A stretch of 64,000 bases of DNA from Paenibacillus barengoltzii NBRC 101215 (GTDB lineage: Bacteria; Bacillota; Bacilli; Paenibacillales; Paenibacillaceae). Shown piece after piece: positions 9,378 through 18,909 of this stretch (positions are counted from its first letter, which is position 1; the number at the start of each line of letters is the position of its first letter). The notes under the pieces are model-generated. The model saw nothing but the letters and a program-made list of their open reading frames with translations. It was not told where the DNA came from and searched no databases. The position numbers and the translations under genes were made by a program. The DNA is taken from positions 61,984 through 125,983 of the forward strand of contig NZ_BILV01000010.1 of the NCBI RefSeq assembly GCF_004000745.1. The letters are read 5' to 3'.

Positions 9378-10283
9378 ATGCAGCAGTGGATATCACAATT
9401 GACCAGGCTGGAAGCCTTGGAGGTGTTGCCGAATGAACCAATGTCGAAATACACGACTTGGAAAATCGGCGGTCCGGCGGATGCGATGGCCGTTCCACAA
9501 ACGACCCGGCAGCTTGCGGAGCTGATGCGCTTGCTCCACGCAGAAGGAATCCCGTGGATGATGATCGGAAAAGGCTCCAATCTGCTGGTTTCCGACAAAG
9601 GCATCCGAGGCTGCGTCATCCGGCTGGGTGGTGAGTTCGAGCAGATTGTATTCGACGGTACGCAAGTCAGCGCCGGAGGCGGCGCATCCACCGTCCGGCT
9701 CAGCATCATGGCTGGCAAACAGGGACTAACCGGGCTGGAGTTTGCGGGGGGAATTCCGGGTACAGTCGGCGGCGCCGTCTACATGAATGCCGGTGCCCAC
9801 GGGTCCGATGTGTCACGTATATTTAAATCCGCTGACATTGTTCTGGAGACGGGTGAATTGGTCACATACACAGCGGAGGATATGAAGTTTGCCTACCGGC
9901 ATTCCGTCCTGCATGAACAGCGAGGGATCGTGGCTCAGGCACGTTTTTCGCTTGCCGTGGGTGATCGGCTGGAGATCGCGGCGGCCATGGCGGCGTACAA
10001 GGACCGCCGTCGCAAAACGCAGCCGCTCTCGCAGCCTTGTGCAGGCAGCGTATTTCGCAATCCGCCCGGCGATCATGCCGCTCGGCTGATTGAAGCGGCG
10101 GGTCTCAAAGGGATGAAGGTCGGCGGGGCTGAAGTGTCCACGCTGCATGCCAATTTCATCGTCAATACCGGGCAAGCGACAGCAGAGGACGTTCTTGCGC
10201 TCATGGAGCAAGTCAAGGCAGCCGTCCAAGATCAATTTGGGGTGGCGCTGGTGCCGGAGGTCTTCTTCGTGGGTGAACGGTAA
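9378..10283 (+). CDS. murB: UDP-N-acetylenolpyruvoylglucosamine reductase MurB
   Basis: FAD enzyme reducing UDP-GlcNAc-enolpyruvate to UDP-MurNAc with NADPH. FAD-binding motifs include SKYTTWKIGGPAD near residue 25, GKGSNLLVSD, and GIPGTVGGAVYMNAGAHG. The C-terminal region has CAGSVFRNPPGDHAA carrying the catalytic Ser, and the sequence fits the Gram-positive type II MurB of about 300 aa. Start ATG 9378 after AAGGAGGG. murA follows 16 bp later, so successive steps around UDP-MurNAc formation are adjacent. Confidence 0.95.
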   Translation: MQQWISQLTRLEALEVLPNEPMSKYTTWKIGGPADAMAVPQTTRQLAELMRLLHAEGIPWMMIGKGSNLLVSDKGIRGCVIRLGGEFEQIVFDGTQVSAGGGASTVRLSIMAGKQGLTGLEFAGGIPGTVGGAVYMNAGAHGSDVSRIFKSADIVLETGELVTYTAEDMKFAYRHSVLHEQRGIVAQARFSLAVGDRLEIAAAMAAYKDRRRKTQPLSQPCAGSVFRNPPGDHAARLIEAAGLKGMKVGGAEVSTLHANFIVNTGQATAEDVLALMEQVKAAVQDQFGVALVPEVFFVGER

Positions 10284-10299
10284 ACTCGGAGGTGATACA

Positions 10300-11580
10300 T
10301 TGGACAAATTGGTGATCGAAGGCGGGAAACCCCTATCAGGAACCATTCGTATCCATGGAGCGAAAAATGCCGCATTGCCGATTCTGGCCGCATCGCTGCT
10401 GGCGGAAGGTAAGGTGCAACTTCGAAATGTCCCCCGCCTGCTCGATATTGATGTCATGTTAGGCATTCTCAGTCGACTGGGCTGTAAAGCCGTCCATTTG
10501 GGAGATACGGTGACTGTGGATACCTCGGGGGCAGATTCCAGCCATGTTCCTGAGGACTTGATGAAACAGATGCGCTCCTCCATCTTTTTGATGGGGCCGC
10601 TGCTTGCCCGTTTTAGGGAAGTATGCATCTATCAGCCGGGAGGCTGTGCGATCGGGGAACGGAAGATCGATCTGCATTTGAAGGGACTTGAAGCTTTAGG
10701 AGCGAAGATTGAAGAACACGATCAGCAAATATGGTGCAGAGCCAGCAGGCTGGTTGGTACCGACATCCATCTGGATTTCCCCAGCGTGGGTGCAACGGAG
10801 AACATCATGATGGCTGCAGCGCTCGCTGAAGGCACAACGATGATTACGAACGCAGCGCGGGAGCCGGAGATTCAGGATCTGCAAAACTTCTTGAATGCCA
10901 TGGGCGCCAGCATCATCGGCGCGGGAACCGACACGATTACGATCCGAGGAGTGAAGCGTCTCACCCCTTGCGATTACGAGATTATCCCAGACCGTATCGT
11001 GGCGGGAACTGCATTGATTGCTGTGGCTGCCACCCGCGGCAGTGTTACGTTGACCCACAGCAACCCTTCACACCTGGTATCGTTGCTTACCGTGCTCAAG
11101 CGGGCCGGTGTTCAAATCGGAGTGAGCGATGATATAATAACGTTGAGCAGTGCAGGCCGTCCGAAAGCGGTGGAACGAATTGTGACCTCGCCGTATCCTT
11201 CGTTTCCTACCGATTTGCAGTCCCAAGTGATGGTTCTATTATCCTTGGCGGACGGAATGAGCGTGATGAAAGAAACCGTGTTCGAAGGCCGGTTCAAGCA
11301 TGTCGGCGAACTGGTTCGCATGGGCGCCGACATTACGGTGGACTTGAATTCCGCGTTTATTCGCGGGGTGCCCCGGCTTTACGGCGCGACCGTGGAAGCA
11401 ACCGACCTGCGTGCAGGGGCGGCGCTGGTGATCGCCGGTTTGGCGGCCCAGGGTCAAACCGTGGTGGAGCAGGTTCATCATATCGACCGCGGTTATGATC
11501 GAATCGAAACGATGTTCCAACGGCTTGGAGGCTCGGTACGCCGTGAATCGCCAGCCTTGCGTCAGCTGGATCTGGCTTAA
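10300..11580 (+). CDS. murA: UDP-GlcNAc 1-carboxyvinyltransferase MurA
   Basis: First committed step of peptidoglycan synthesis: transfers enolpyruvate from PEP to UDP-GlcNAc. EPSP-synthase fold; the loop QPGGCAIGER holds the catalytic Cys that is alkylated by fosfomycin in this family. The start is TTG 10300 (MDKLVIEGGKPLSG) with GGAGGTGATA immediately upstream; an open frame extends further upstream but inside murB. 426 aa, normal. Spore formers often carry a second paralogue; only this one is in the window. Confidence 0.94.
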   Translation: MDKLVIEGGKPLSGTIRIHGAKNAALPILAASLLAEGKVQLRNVPRLLDIDVMLGILSRLGCKAVHLGDTVTVDTSGADSSHVPEDLMKQMRSSIFLMGPLLARFREVCIYQPGGCAIGERKIDLHLKGLEALGAKIEEHDQQIWCRASRLVGTDIHLDFPSVGATENIMMAAALAEGTTMITNAAREPEIQDLQNFLNAMGASIIGAGTDTITIRGVKRLTPCDYEIIPDRIVAGTALIAVAATRGSVTLTHSNPSHLVSLLTVLKRAGVQIGVSDDIITLSSAGRPKAVERIVTSPYPSFPTDLQSQVMVLLSLADGMSVMKETVFEGRFKHVGELVRMGADITVDLNSAFIRGVPRLYGATVEATDLRAGAALVIAGLAAQGQTVVEQVHHIDRGYDRIETMFQRLGGSVRRESPALRQLDLA

Positions 11581-11630
11581 GGCTATCGTGATGCTGATTC
11601 GCGAAACCTTCGTAGTATAGCCCTAAACTT

Positions 11631-11658
11631 TTGTCCCCTCCCCTGGAGGGGATATAAG
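11631..11658 (+). promoter_or_regulatory. Possible promoter with hairpin spacer before divIB
   Basis: TTGTCC (11631-11636) and TATAAG (11653-11658) are 16 bp apart. The spacer contains CCCCTCC and GGAGGGG, which can form a tight hairpin. A promoter or a transcript hairpin are both possible; there is no T-run for termination. Confidence 0.35.
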
Positions 11659-11696
11659 CTTTGTAATACTTATTCAGAAAGTTGCGGAGAAATGAC

Positions 11697-12464
11697 ATGC
11701 CAAAAGCGAATGTACCCGTCCTAAAAGAACCTGCGCCCAAGAAGAAAAGCGGACGAAAAATCAAAACCATACTTATTTTGTTGTTCCTCGCATTATTATG
11801 CGTTCTATTTTTCCGTTCATCTCTTAGCAAAATATCTGTTATTACGTTCGACGGCAATGAGTATACAACGGAGACAGAGCTGCTGGGCGCCACAGGGCTT
11901 CAGGTGGGTTCGCCGTTTTTTGCGGTCAGTGCCGATCATATCGCCCGCAGGCTGGAAGAAATTCCTTCGGTGAAGCAAGCAGAGGTAGATAAGACGTTCC
12001 CCGGCAGCGTTACGATCCATATTGAGGAGTATCCGATTGCAGCGTATGTGCTGGCAGAGGACGGGAAGCTGCATGGCTTGCTCGCCAACGGGACGCGCAT
12101 CGACCTGAAGGACGGGTCGATGCCGGTGGACAAGCCCATATTAACCGGTTGGAAGGACGACGATGAAGGACTGGTCAAACTTTGCCAAACGTTGTCGCAA
12201 ATTCCGGACGAGCTGACCGCAGACATTTCGGAGATCGTACCTTCACCTACGTTGTCTTATCCGGACCGAATTAAGCTGTATACCCGGTCCAAGTTCGAAA
12301 TCATTTCAGCCACTTCCCTCCTAGCCCAAAAGGCGGAATACATGAACGAAATTTTGCAAACCCAGGACCCTGGAAAGCTGACGATGCTGGACGCGGATTC
12401 ATATGTTCCATACTCCACGACGGAGGACGGAGACGATGGACAAAATGATACTACTCATGATTGA
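11697..12464 (+). CDS. divIB: Cell division protein DivIB/FtsQ
   Basis: Bitopic divisome protein that stabilises the FtsL-DivIC complex. A basic cytoplasmic N-terminus is followed by one membrane helix (about residues 22-42), then a POTRA domain starting at ISVITFDGNEYTTETELL and a beta domain; the extracellular tail is acidic. The ATG at 11697 is chosen because GGAGA lies 6 bp upstream; an in-frame TTG at 11682 would overlap that site. About 255 aa. Sequence conservation is low, as usual for this family, but position between murA and ftsA supports the call. Confidence 0.88.
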   Translation: MPKANVPVLKEPAPKKKSGRKIKTILILLFLALLCVLFFRSSLSKISVITFDGNEYTTETELLGATGLQVGSPFFAVSADHIARRLEEIPSVKQAEVDKTFPGSVTIHIEEYPIAAYVLAEDGKLHGLLANGTRIDLKDGSMPVDKPILTGWKDDDEGLVKLCQTLSQIPDELTADISEIVPSPTLSYPDRIKLYTRSKFEIISATSLLAQKAEYMNEILQTQDPGKLTMLDADSYVPYSTTEDGDDGQNDTTHD

Positions 12465-12616
12465 AAAACAATGATAAAATACATTTTATGGGCTAGTTGG
12501 CGTTCTCCCTCTTTTTTCTTCTAATTTTTCAAATAGGGGCAGGTTCTCTGTCACAGTCAGGATACTTCCTGTCTATATGGTGTTAAAAGTTGGAAGTCAA
12601 AAAATTTGTAGAAAAA

Positions 12617-12643
12617 AGAGGGAAAGGTTAAGTGGCGTTGAAT
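12617..12643 (+). promoter_or_regulatory. Candidate sigma-H promoter upstream of ftsAZ
   Basis: AGAGGGAAA (12617-12625), an 11-bp spacer, then GTTGAAT (12637-12643). This matches the B. subtilis sigma-H consensus RnAGGAwWW-N11/12-RnnGAAT at all but one defined position. ftsAZ of B. subtilis is known to have a sigma-H promoter, which makes the match biologically sensible. It lies 64 bp before the ftsA start. Confidence 0.5.
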
Positions 12644-12706
12644 TAGTAGATAGTGCATCTAACACGGCAAGTATATTTTGATGGGGAAATAGGAGGTGCC
12701 AGGGGC

Positions 12707-13957
12707 TTGAGCAACAATGACATCATTGTTAGTTTGGACATCGGTACATCCAAAGTTCGTGCTATTATTGGGGAAATTAATAATGGAACCTTTAATATTA
12801 TTGGGGTTGGATCTGCCGACTCGGAAGGAATTCGAAAAGGCGCGATTGTAGATATTGACCAAACGGTGCAATCGATCCGCAGCGCTGTGGATCATGCAGA
12901 ACGAATGGTAGATATTCAAATATCTGAAGTGTATGTCGGCATTTCGGGAAATCACATCGGACTCCAAACGAGCCACGGGGTTGTAGCCGTACAAAATGAA
13001 GACCGGGAAATTGGTGAAGAAGACATCGAGCGGGTCCTGAAGGCGGCCGAGGTGATCGCCCTGCCGCCAGAACGCGAAATTATCGACGTGGTGGCCAAGC
13101 AGTATATCGTGGATGGACTGGAAGGAATTTCGGATCCACGCGGGATGATTGGCGTCAGACTGGAAGTGGAAGCGACGATCGTCACCGGCTCCAAGACGGC
13201 GATTCACAATTTGCTTCGCTGTGTGGAGAAGGCTGGCCTTAAAGTTCGGGATCTGGTATTGCTGTCGCTTGCTGCCGGTCAATTGGCGTTGTCCAAAGAC
13301 GAAAAAACGATGGGATCCGTCCTGGTGGACATCGGTGCGGGTTCCACGACGATCGCTGTATTTGAAAGCGGCACGATCGTTGCGACATCCACGCTTCCGA
13401 TTGGGGGAGAATTTATAACGAACGACATTGCTTACGGTCTTCGGACGTTAACGGACCATGCGGAGAAGGCGAAGCTGAAATACGGCTGTGCTTCCATTGA
13501 GGACGCGGCGTCGGATGTTACTTTTAAGGTGACACGGATCGGAAGTAATGTGGACAAGGAGTTTACGCAGGAGGATTTGGCCGCGATTGCGGAGCCGCGC
13601 GTACAGGAGATTTTCCAGCTGATTCGCCAGGAAGTCAAGCGTCTTGGCTACAGCGAGCAGCCGGGGGGATATATCCTGATCGGCGGAACGGTATCTATGC
13701 CGGGATTGCTCAAGATTGCCCAGCAGGAGCTGGAAGCTTCGGTACGGATTGCTGTGCCTGATTTCATCGGCGTTCGTGATCCTTCATACACCGGCGGGGT
13801 GGGAATTCTGCATAAAGTGGTTAAGAATTTGCGGATCCGCAGCGCTTCCAGCCCGAAGAAGAATGCGAACCGGAGCAAGGCTCCGGCACCGCAGGAACCC
13901 GTTCGGAAGAACGGTTTGATGGAACGACTCAAGAACTTGTTTAGCGAATTTATATAG
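12707..13957 (+). CDS. ftsA: Cell division actin homologue FtsA
   Basis: Actin-like ATPase that tethers FtsZ to the membrane. Phosphate-binding motifs DIGTSKVRAIIG (N-terminus) and DIGAGSTTIAVF (middle) are visible, and the C-terminus ends in the amphipathic membrane-targeting segment NGLMERLKNLFSEFI. The start is TTG 12707 (MSNNDIIVSLDIG), 6 bp after AGGAGGTGCC; upstream in-frame codons lack a ribosome binding site. 416 aa. ftsZ follows 56 bp later. Confidence 0.94.
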   Translation: MSNNDIIVSLDIGTSKVRAIIGEINNGTFNIIGVGSADSEGIRKGAIVDIDQTVQSIRSAVDHAERMVDIQISEVYVGISGNHIGLQTSHGVVAVQNEDREIGEEDIERVLKAAEVIALPPEREIIDVVAKQYIVDGLEGISDPRGMIGVRLEVEATIVTGSKTAIHNLLRCVEKAGLKVRDLVLLSLAAGQLALSKDEKTMGSVLVDIGAGSTTIAVFESGTIVATSTLPIGGEFITNDIAYGLRTLTDHAEKAKLKYGCASIEDAASDVTFKVTRIGSNVDKEFTQEDLAAIAEPRVQEIFQLIRQEVKRLGYSEQPGGYILIGGTVSMPGLLKIAQQELEASVRIAVPDFIGVRDPSYTGGVGILHKVVKNLRIRSASSPKKNANRSKAPAPQEPVRKNGLMERLKNLFSEFI

Positions 13958-14013
13958 TGGTTCAGGAATGATGCATGGTCGATCCATGCATATTGAGGGG
14001 GAGATGGAAGAGT

Positions 14014-15129
14014 ATGTTGGAATTTGATTTCGAAATGGAGAGCTTGGCACAAATCAAGGTGATCGGGGTTGGCGGCGGCGGAAGCAACGCGGTTAACCGA
14101 ATGATCGAGAACGGCGTGCAGGGCGTGGAATTTATTACGGTCAATACAGACGCTCAAGCGCTGCATTTGGCCAAGTCCGAACATAAATTGCAAATCGGGG
14201 ACAAGCTGACCCGTGGTCTCGGCGCCGGAGCTAATCCGGAAGTGGGCAAGAAAGCGGCTGAGGAATCCCGCGATTTGATCGCCAATACGTTGAAAGGCGC
14301 CGACATGGTGTTTGTTACTGCCGGTATGGGCGGCGGTACAGGAACTGGGGCAGCGCCGGTCATTGCCGAGATCGCCAGAGAGTGCGGCGCACTAACGGTT
14401 GGCGTCGTAACCCGTCCGTTTACGTTTGAAGGCCGCAAACGCTCCACGCAAGCGGAGATGGGGATTGAAGCGTTGAAGGAAAAGGTAGACACGCTGATCG
14501 TCATTCCTAACGATCGCTTGCTTGAGATTGTAGATAAGAAGACGCCGATGCTGGAAGCGTTCCGCGAAGCGGATAACGTCCTGCGTCAAGCCGTGCAAGG
14601 CATTTCTGACTTGATTGCCGTGCCGGGTCTGATCAACCTCGACTTCGCCGACGTGAAGACGATCATGACCGAGCGCGGATCCGCCCTGATGGGTATCGGT
14701 CTTGCAACCGGCGAGAACCGTGCTGCCGAAGCTGCACGCAAAGCCATCATGAGTCCGCTCTTGGAGACTTCGATCGAAGGGGCGCGCGGCGTCATTATGA
14801 ACATTACCGGCGGGGCGAACCTGTCGTTGTATGAAGTCAATGAAGCAGCAGAGATCGTTATTGCCGCTTCGGACCCAGAAGTGAATATGATTTTTGGTGC
14901 AATCATCGATGAGAATATGAAAGAAGAGATCAAAGTTACCGTGATCGCCACGGGATTCGAGAACAAGCCGTTGCCTAGCCGCAAGCCGGCAGCAGCTGCC
15001 CCTGGTGCTCCGGAGCCGCAGGAGAACCGTTCGACCTCCACCCTGAGACCGTTCGGTAACCAGCCTAGCGGCGACCAACTGGATATTCCGACGTTTCTTC
15101 GTAACCGTTCGCGGAACAACAACGAATAG
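14014..15129 (+). CDS. ftsZ: Cell division tubulin homologue FtsZ
   Basis: GTPase that polymerises into the Z ring. GTP-binding motif [16 protein letters not shown]-terminal [13 protein letters not shown] and the T7 loop near [11 protein letters not shown] are intact. A variable linker rich in Pro/Ala is followed by the conserved C-terminal peptide [10 protein letters not shown] that binds FtsA and SepF (both encoded in this window). Start ATG 14014, within a GGGGGAGATGG context. 371 aa. A strong terminator follows. Confidence 0.97.
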   Translation: MLEFDFEMESLAQIKVIGVGGGGSNAVNRMIENGVQGVEFITVNTDAQALHLAKSEHKLQIGDKLTRGLGAGANPEVGKKAAEESRDLIANTLKGADMVFVTAGMGGGTGTGAAPVIAEIARECGALTVGVVTRPFTFEGRKRSTQAEMGIEALKEKVDTLIVIPNDRLLEIVDKKTPMLEAFREADNVLRQAVQGISDLIAVPGLINLDFADVKTIMTERGSALMGIGLATGENRAAEAARKAIMSPLLETSIEGARGVIMNITGGANLSLYEVNEAAEIVIAASDPEVNMIFGAIIDENMKEEIKVTVIATGFENKPLPSRKPAAAAPGAPEPQENRSTSTLRPFGNQPSGDQLDIPTFLRNRSRNNNE

Positions 15130-15156
15130 GTTAGGAGCTATTAAACGTCTTCCCCT

Positions 15157-15193
15157 AGACCTTGACCCGAGATGGGCCAAGGTCTTTTTTTTT
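15157..15193 (+). terminator. Intrinsic terminator after ftsZ
   Basis: Arms AGACCTTG (15157-15164) and CAAGGTCT (15178-15185), then a run of nine T. Separates the dcw operon from the sporulation genes. Confidence 0.9.
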
Positions 15194-15227
15194 CTATCCT
15201 TCCCTTCTGCAAATCTCTCCCGCGAAG

Positions 15228-15293
15228 TCGACAAAAATAGTGGCATTCTACTTTCAATTTTAGACAGACTTTATCGCGCGTTCTCTTTATACT
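15228..15293 (+). promoter_or_regulatory. Candidate Spo0A-activated spoIIG promoter
   Basis: A -10 hexamer TATACT (15288-15293) is preceded by -35-like TAGACA (15261-15266) with a 21-bp spacer. The B. subtilis spoIIG promoter is known for an extended spacer of about 22 bp and for Spo0A boxes (TGTCGAA). Reverse-strand 0A-like heptamers with one mismatch occur at 15228-15234 (TGTCGAC) and 15260-15266 (TGTCTAA), the latter overlapping the -35 as in B. subtilis. The match is by eye only. Confidence 0.55.
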
Positions 15294-15318
15294 GATAACC
15301 ATCTACCCAGGCAGGTGA

Positions 15319-16290
15319 ATGCCGTTGGTTGTCTATATCGATCTCATATTTTTGATGAACCTATTGATCGATGCAAGCTTGCTTCTAGTCACGGCTTGGA
15401 TGCGAAAGCAAAAAGTCGTTCTCTGGCGGCTGGCCTTGTCGGCGGTGGTTGGGGCGATGTATGTCGTCATGATGTTTTTGCCGGAGCTCTCATTTCTGTA
15501 CACGTTTCTGGTGAAATTTCTATTCTCTGTCGTGATGCTGTGGGTTGCGTTCGGATTTGGAAGTTTACAAAACTACTTACGGAATATGGGAGCTTTTTAT
15601 ATCGTCAATTTTGCAGCGGCCGGCGGAATTCTAGGTGTACATTATTTGCTGCAAGATTCCGGAGAAATCTGGAGCGGGATATGGTATTCGGCTTCCGGCG
15701 GGCTTTCGTTTTCCTTGAAAATTGGAGTGTTGTTTATTCTGGTTTGCTTCTTCGCCGTATTGTATGGGTTTAAGCGGGTGATCGATGCACGTCAACGGCA
15801 GGAGCGGATTCGCTCCTTCTTAGCTGATTTGGAAGTACGCGTAGGCGATACAGCGATTACGTGCACGGGATTGATCGATACGGGCAACCAGTTATCCGAT
15901 CCCCTCAGCCGGCTTCCGGTGACCGTAATGGAAGCTGTGCTTTGGGAGCAGGTTTTGCCCCCGTCGTATCGGGGGAAGCTGGCTGACGAACGTGCGGACA
16001 ACCTCATCTTGCAGCTGACAGAGGCAGGAGATTTTCCATGGCCGGAGCGGCTGCGGTTGGTTCCTTACCGCGGGATCAACAAAGGCACCCAGTTTATGCT
16101 GGCGCTGAAGCCTGACGAGGTTACGGTCCGTCTAGACGGCAAGGAATATCGTTCGTCCCGGGTGCTGATTGGTTTGGACGGGGGGCGGTTATCGACGGAA
16201 GGAACCTACCAAGCGATTGTTCATCCCGCACTGGTTGAGTCGACAGAGGCGAAGGAGAGTATGGACACCATCAGTAAAACGGGAACGTAA
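15319..16290 (+). CDS. spoIIGA: Sigma-E processing protease SpoIIGA
   Basis: Membrane-embedded aspartic protease that cleaves pro-sigma-E in the mother cell after a signal from the forespore protein SpoIIR. The N-terminal half has about five hydrophobic helices; the C-terminal half holds the catalytic [12 protein letters not shown] motif (DTG near residue 187). 323 aa, close to the B. subtilis protein. Start ATG 15319 behind GGCAGGTGA. Its substrate is encoded immediately downstream. Confidence 0.92.
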   Translation: MPLVVYIDLIFLMNLLIDASLLLVTAWMRKQKVVLWRLALSAVVGAMYVVMMFLPELSFLYTFLVKFLFSVVMLWVAFGFGSLQNYLRNMGAFYIVNFAAAGGILGVHYLLQDSGEIWSGIWYSASGGLSFSLKIGVLFILVCFFAVLYGFKRVIDARQRQERIRSFLADLEVRVGDTAITCTGLIDTGNQLSDPLSRLPVTVMEAVLWEQVLPPSYRGKLADERADNLILQLTEAGDFPWPERLRLVPYRGINKGTQFMLALKPDEVTVRLDGKEYRSSRVLIGLDGGRLSTEGTYQAIVHPALVESTEAKESMDTISKTGT

Positions 16291-16309
16291 CTTAGGAGGA
16301 TACAAAGTG

Positions 16310-17032
16310 ATGCGTGTAAAGTGGAAAATGATGCTGCAGCTGCAGTATTACCGGCTGCTGTTTCTTTTTGGACTAAAGAGTGAAGAAATCTATTATATCG
16401 GCGGCAGCGAAGCGCTTCCTCCGCCATTAACCCGTGAAGAGGAGGAATATTTGCTGCAGCGGCTGCCCAGCGGCGATTCCGCCATCCGGGCCATGCTGAT
16501 CGAACGTAACCTGCGGCTGGTCGTATATATCGCCAGAAAGTTCGAGAATACGGGAATCAATATCGAGGACCTGGTATCCATCGGCGCCATTGGCTTAATT
16601 AAAGCAGTTAACACGTTTGACCCGGAGAAAAAGATCAAGCTGGCGACCTATGCATCTCGTTGCATTGAAAACGAAATTCTGATGTACCTGCGCCGGAACA
16701 GCAAAATCCGCACCGAGGTCAGCTTTGATGAGCCGCTGAACATCGATTGGGACGGCAACGAGTTGCTGCTCTCCGACGTGCTGGGTACGGAGAACGATAC
16801 GATCTACCGTAATATCGAAGAGCAAGTTGACCGGAAGCTGCTGCACAAGGCGCTGGATAAATTAACCGAGCGCGAGCGGATGATTATGGAGCTTCGCTTC
16901 GGGCTGGTTGACGGCGATGAGAAGACGCAGAAGGATGTAGCTGACCTGCTGGGCATCTCGCAATCGTACATCTCGCGTCTGGAGAAACGAATTATTAAAC
17001 GGCTGCGCAAGGAATTTAACAAGATGGTTTAG
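16310..17032 (+). CDS. sigE: Sporulation sigma factor pro-sigma-E
   Basis: Sigma-70 family factor directing early mother-cell transcription. Hydrophobic, basic N-terminal pro-sequence, then the highly conserved [15 protein letters not shown]. Core-binding region 2 includes [19 protein letters not shown], and region 4 has a helix-turn-helix in [19 protein letters not shown]. 240 aa against 239 in B. subtilis. ATG 16310 lies 10 bp after AGGAGGA; GTG 16307 is an equally spaced alternative. Activated by SpoIIGA cleavage. Confidence 0.96.
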   Translation: MRVKWKMMLQLQYYRLLFLFGLKSEEIYYIGGSEALPPPLTREEEEYLLQRLPSGDSAIRAMLIERNLRLVVYIARKFENTGINIEDLVSIGAIGLIKAVNTFDPEKKIKLATYASRCIENEILMYLRRNSKIRTEVSFDEPLNIDWDGNELLLSDVLGTENDTIYRNIEEQVDRKLLHKALDKLTERERMIMELRFGLVDGDEKTQKDVADLLGISQSYISRLEKRIIKRLRKEFNKMV

Positions 17033-17125
17033 TGAATGGCATGATAGATATGCGTTTATCGAAATTCCAATTATTTCGACAGAGGTCGACTTGAGTGTTT
17101 TCGCTCGACGAGGAAGATGACGGCG

Positions 17126-17153
17126 GAATAAAAATGCAGTCCCGGGAGATACT
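17126..17153 (+). promoter_or_regulatory. Possible sigma-F/sigma-G promoter before sigG
   Basis: GAATA (17126-17130) and GGAGATACT (17145-17153) resemble forespore sigma-factor -35 and -10 elements (the latter fits GGnnAnAnT), but the 14-bp spacer is slightly short. spoIIIG of B. subtilis is transcribed by sigma-F and sigma-G, so such a site is expected here. Confidence 0.35.
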
Positions 17154-17186
17154 GTTCATTAGTTTCTCCTTGGGAGGTAAGACACG

Positions 17187-17969
17187 ATGACCCGAAACAA
17201 AGTCGAAATTTGCGGTGTAGATACCGCAAAATTGCCCGTTCTAACCAATGCGGAAATGCGTGAATTGTTCCACTCGTTGCAGCAGGACCACGTAAGATCA
17301 GCCAGAGAAAAGTTAGTAAATGGCAATCTGAGACTCGTGCTGAGCGTCATCCAGCGGTTCAACAATCGGGGGGAGTATGTGGACGACCTATTCCAGGTTG
17401 GCTGCATCGGACTCATGAAAGCCATCGATAATTTCGACCTATCGCAGAACGTCAAATTCTCCACGTACGCTGTACCGATGATCATCGGGGAAATTCGGCG
17501 TTACCTGCGGGACAACAACCCGATCCGCGTCTCCCGAAGCTTGCGAGACATCGCCTACAAGGCACTTCAAATGCGGGACAACCTGACCAATCAGAATTCC
17601 CGTGAACCTACGATTTTTGAGATCTCTGAGGCTTTGGGCTTACCGAAGGAGGACGTCGTCTTTGCCCTCGACGCCATCCAGGACCCGGTTTCCTTGTTCG
17701 AGCCGATCTACCATGACGGCGGGGATCCCATCTACGTGATGGATCAAATCAGCGATGACAAGAACAAGGACGTCTCCTGGATCGAGGAAATCGCCTTACG
17801 TGAAGCGATGCAGCGGTTAGGCAACCGCGAGAAGATGATTTTGTCCATGCGTTTCTTTGAAGGCAAAACGCAAATGGAGGTCGCCGAGGAGATCGGGATC
17901 TCCCAAGCCCAAGTGTCCAGACTCGAGAAATCCGCTATTTTACAAATGCAGAAACATGTGAAGTCGTAA
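17187..17969 (+). CDS. sigG: Late forespore sigma factor sigma-G
   Basis: Sigma-70 family factor active in the engulfed forespore. The N-terminus MTRNKVEICGVDTAKLPVLTN is characteristic; region 2 contains NLRLVLSVIQRFNNRGEYVD, and region 4 has VAEEIGISQAQVSRLEKSA. 260 aa, the same as B. subtilis SigG. ATG 17187 follows TTGGGAGGTAA. The gap from sigE (154 bp) holds a possible forespore promoter, so sigG can be expressed apart from the spoIIGA-sigE pair. Confidence 0.96.
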   Translation: MTRNKVEICGVDTAKLPVLTNAEMRELFHSLQQDHVRSAREKLVNGNLRLVLSVIQRFNNRGEYVDDLFQVGCIGLMKAIDNFDLSQNVKFSTYAVPMIIGEIRRYLRDNNPIRVSRSLRDIAYKALQMRDNLTNQNSREPTIFEISEALGLPKEDVVFALDAIQDPVSLFEPIYHDGGDPIYVMDQISDDKNKDVSWIEEIALREAMQRLGNREKMILSMRFFEGKTQMEVAEEIGISQAQVSRLEKSAILQMQKHVKS

Positions 17970-17972
17970 TTC

Positions 17973-17994
17973 GGTCCCTGCGGGGGCCTTTTTT
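17973..17994 (+). terminator. Terminator after sigG
   Basis: GGTCCC (17973-17978) can pair with GGGGCC (17983-17988) across a 4-base loop, followed by six T. Confidence 0.75.
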
Positions 17995-18090
17995 CGTGTG
18001 AACATTTCCATATCTTCAATCCCCCCTGCTTCAATATCATAGAAGTGGGACAAAAGGCTTGTGACTTGAGATGTGCGGGAGGGAAGGTAG

Positions 18091-18909
18091 ATGAAGTATT
18101 GCATTGGGGAATTTTCTTCACTGCTTGGCATCACCCGGGACACACTGAGGCTGTATGAGAAGCATGACATCGTGAGGCCGGTCAAGGACCGTCATAACAG
18201 CTACCGCTATTTCAACGATTTGGACGCCCGGGATTTGTTGATGAGCCGGTGGTATCGCAGTTTGCAGATTCCACTGCAGGATGTGGCCAGCTTGATTCAA
18301 AATGCCTCGTTGGACGACATTCTCAACAAGATGGAACAGAGCAAGCGGGAGCTGGAGGAAGAGATCCGCAAAAGCACGATGTTGCTGCATAAGTTAGATG
18401 AACTGAGCCGGGAGGTCCAGAATCTAGAGGGGAGACTTTATCGTTGCACGCTGGGGGACCGACCAGGACTCTACCGATTAAAGCAAACGGATAAAAATCA
18501 CCTGCTTAACACGAAAGGTTTAGAGGGCACCATTAATGCGTTAATGGAGGTGCTTCCTTACTCATTTTATTGCTTCCGCATCGACCCGGATTCCATCGAA
18601 TCCGAGGCGGAGGGCTTGGAATACAGCTGGGGCCTGTCGATTTCGGAAAACGAGGTGCACCAACTGGGCATCACGTTGGATGAGCATTTAGAGTATATTC
18701 CGCCGTCTCGTTGTGTGACATCGGTGATATTGTCCCCGCAGAGCGAAGATTTTACCAAAGAATCGCTTCGTTTTATGCTGAATTACATAAATGAGCAGCA
18801 CTATGCAATTTCCGGTGCGGTAACCGGACGATTGATGTTGACCGAGAACCACGAGGGCACGAAACGTTCGTTCCTAGAGATCCATATTCCTATCGAGAAT
18901 TCCTATTGA
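18091..18909 (+). CDS. MerR-family transcriptional regulator with GyrI-like C-terminus
   Basis: N-terminal winged helix-turn-helix starts at MKYCIGEFSSLLGITRDTLRLYEK, followed by the second MerR half with NSYRYFNDLDARDL. A coiled-coil linker (about residues 75-120, rich in Glu/Lys/Leu) and a C-terminal domain resembling GyrI/multidrug-sensor domains follow. The effector is unknown. ATG 18091 after GAGGGAAGG. The stop codon overlaps the -35 of the downstream flavoprotein promoter, whose structure is that of a MerR target; this strongly suggests the regulator controls its neighbour. Confidence 0.87.
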   Translation: MKYCIGEFSSLLGITRDTLRLYEKHDIVRPVKDRHNSYRYFNDLDARDLLMSRWYRSLQIPLQDVASLIQNASLDDILNKMEQSKRELEEEIRKSTMLLHKLDELSREVQNLEGRLYRCTLGDRPGLYRLKQTDKNHLLNTKGLEGTINALMEVLPYSFYCFRIDPDSIESEAEGLEYSWGLSISENEVHQLGITLDEHLEYIPPSRCVTSVILSPQSEDFTKESLRFMLNYINEQHYAISGAVTGRLMLTENHEGTKRSFLEIHIPIENSY

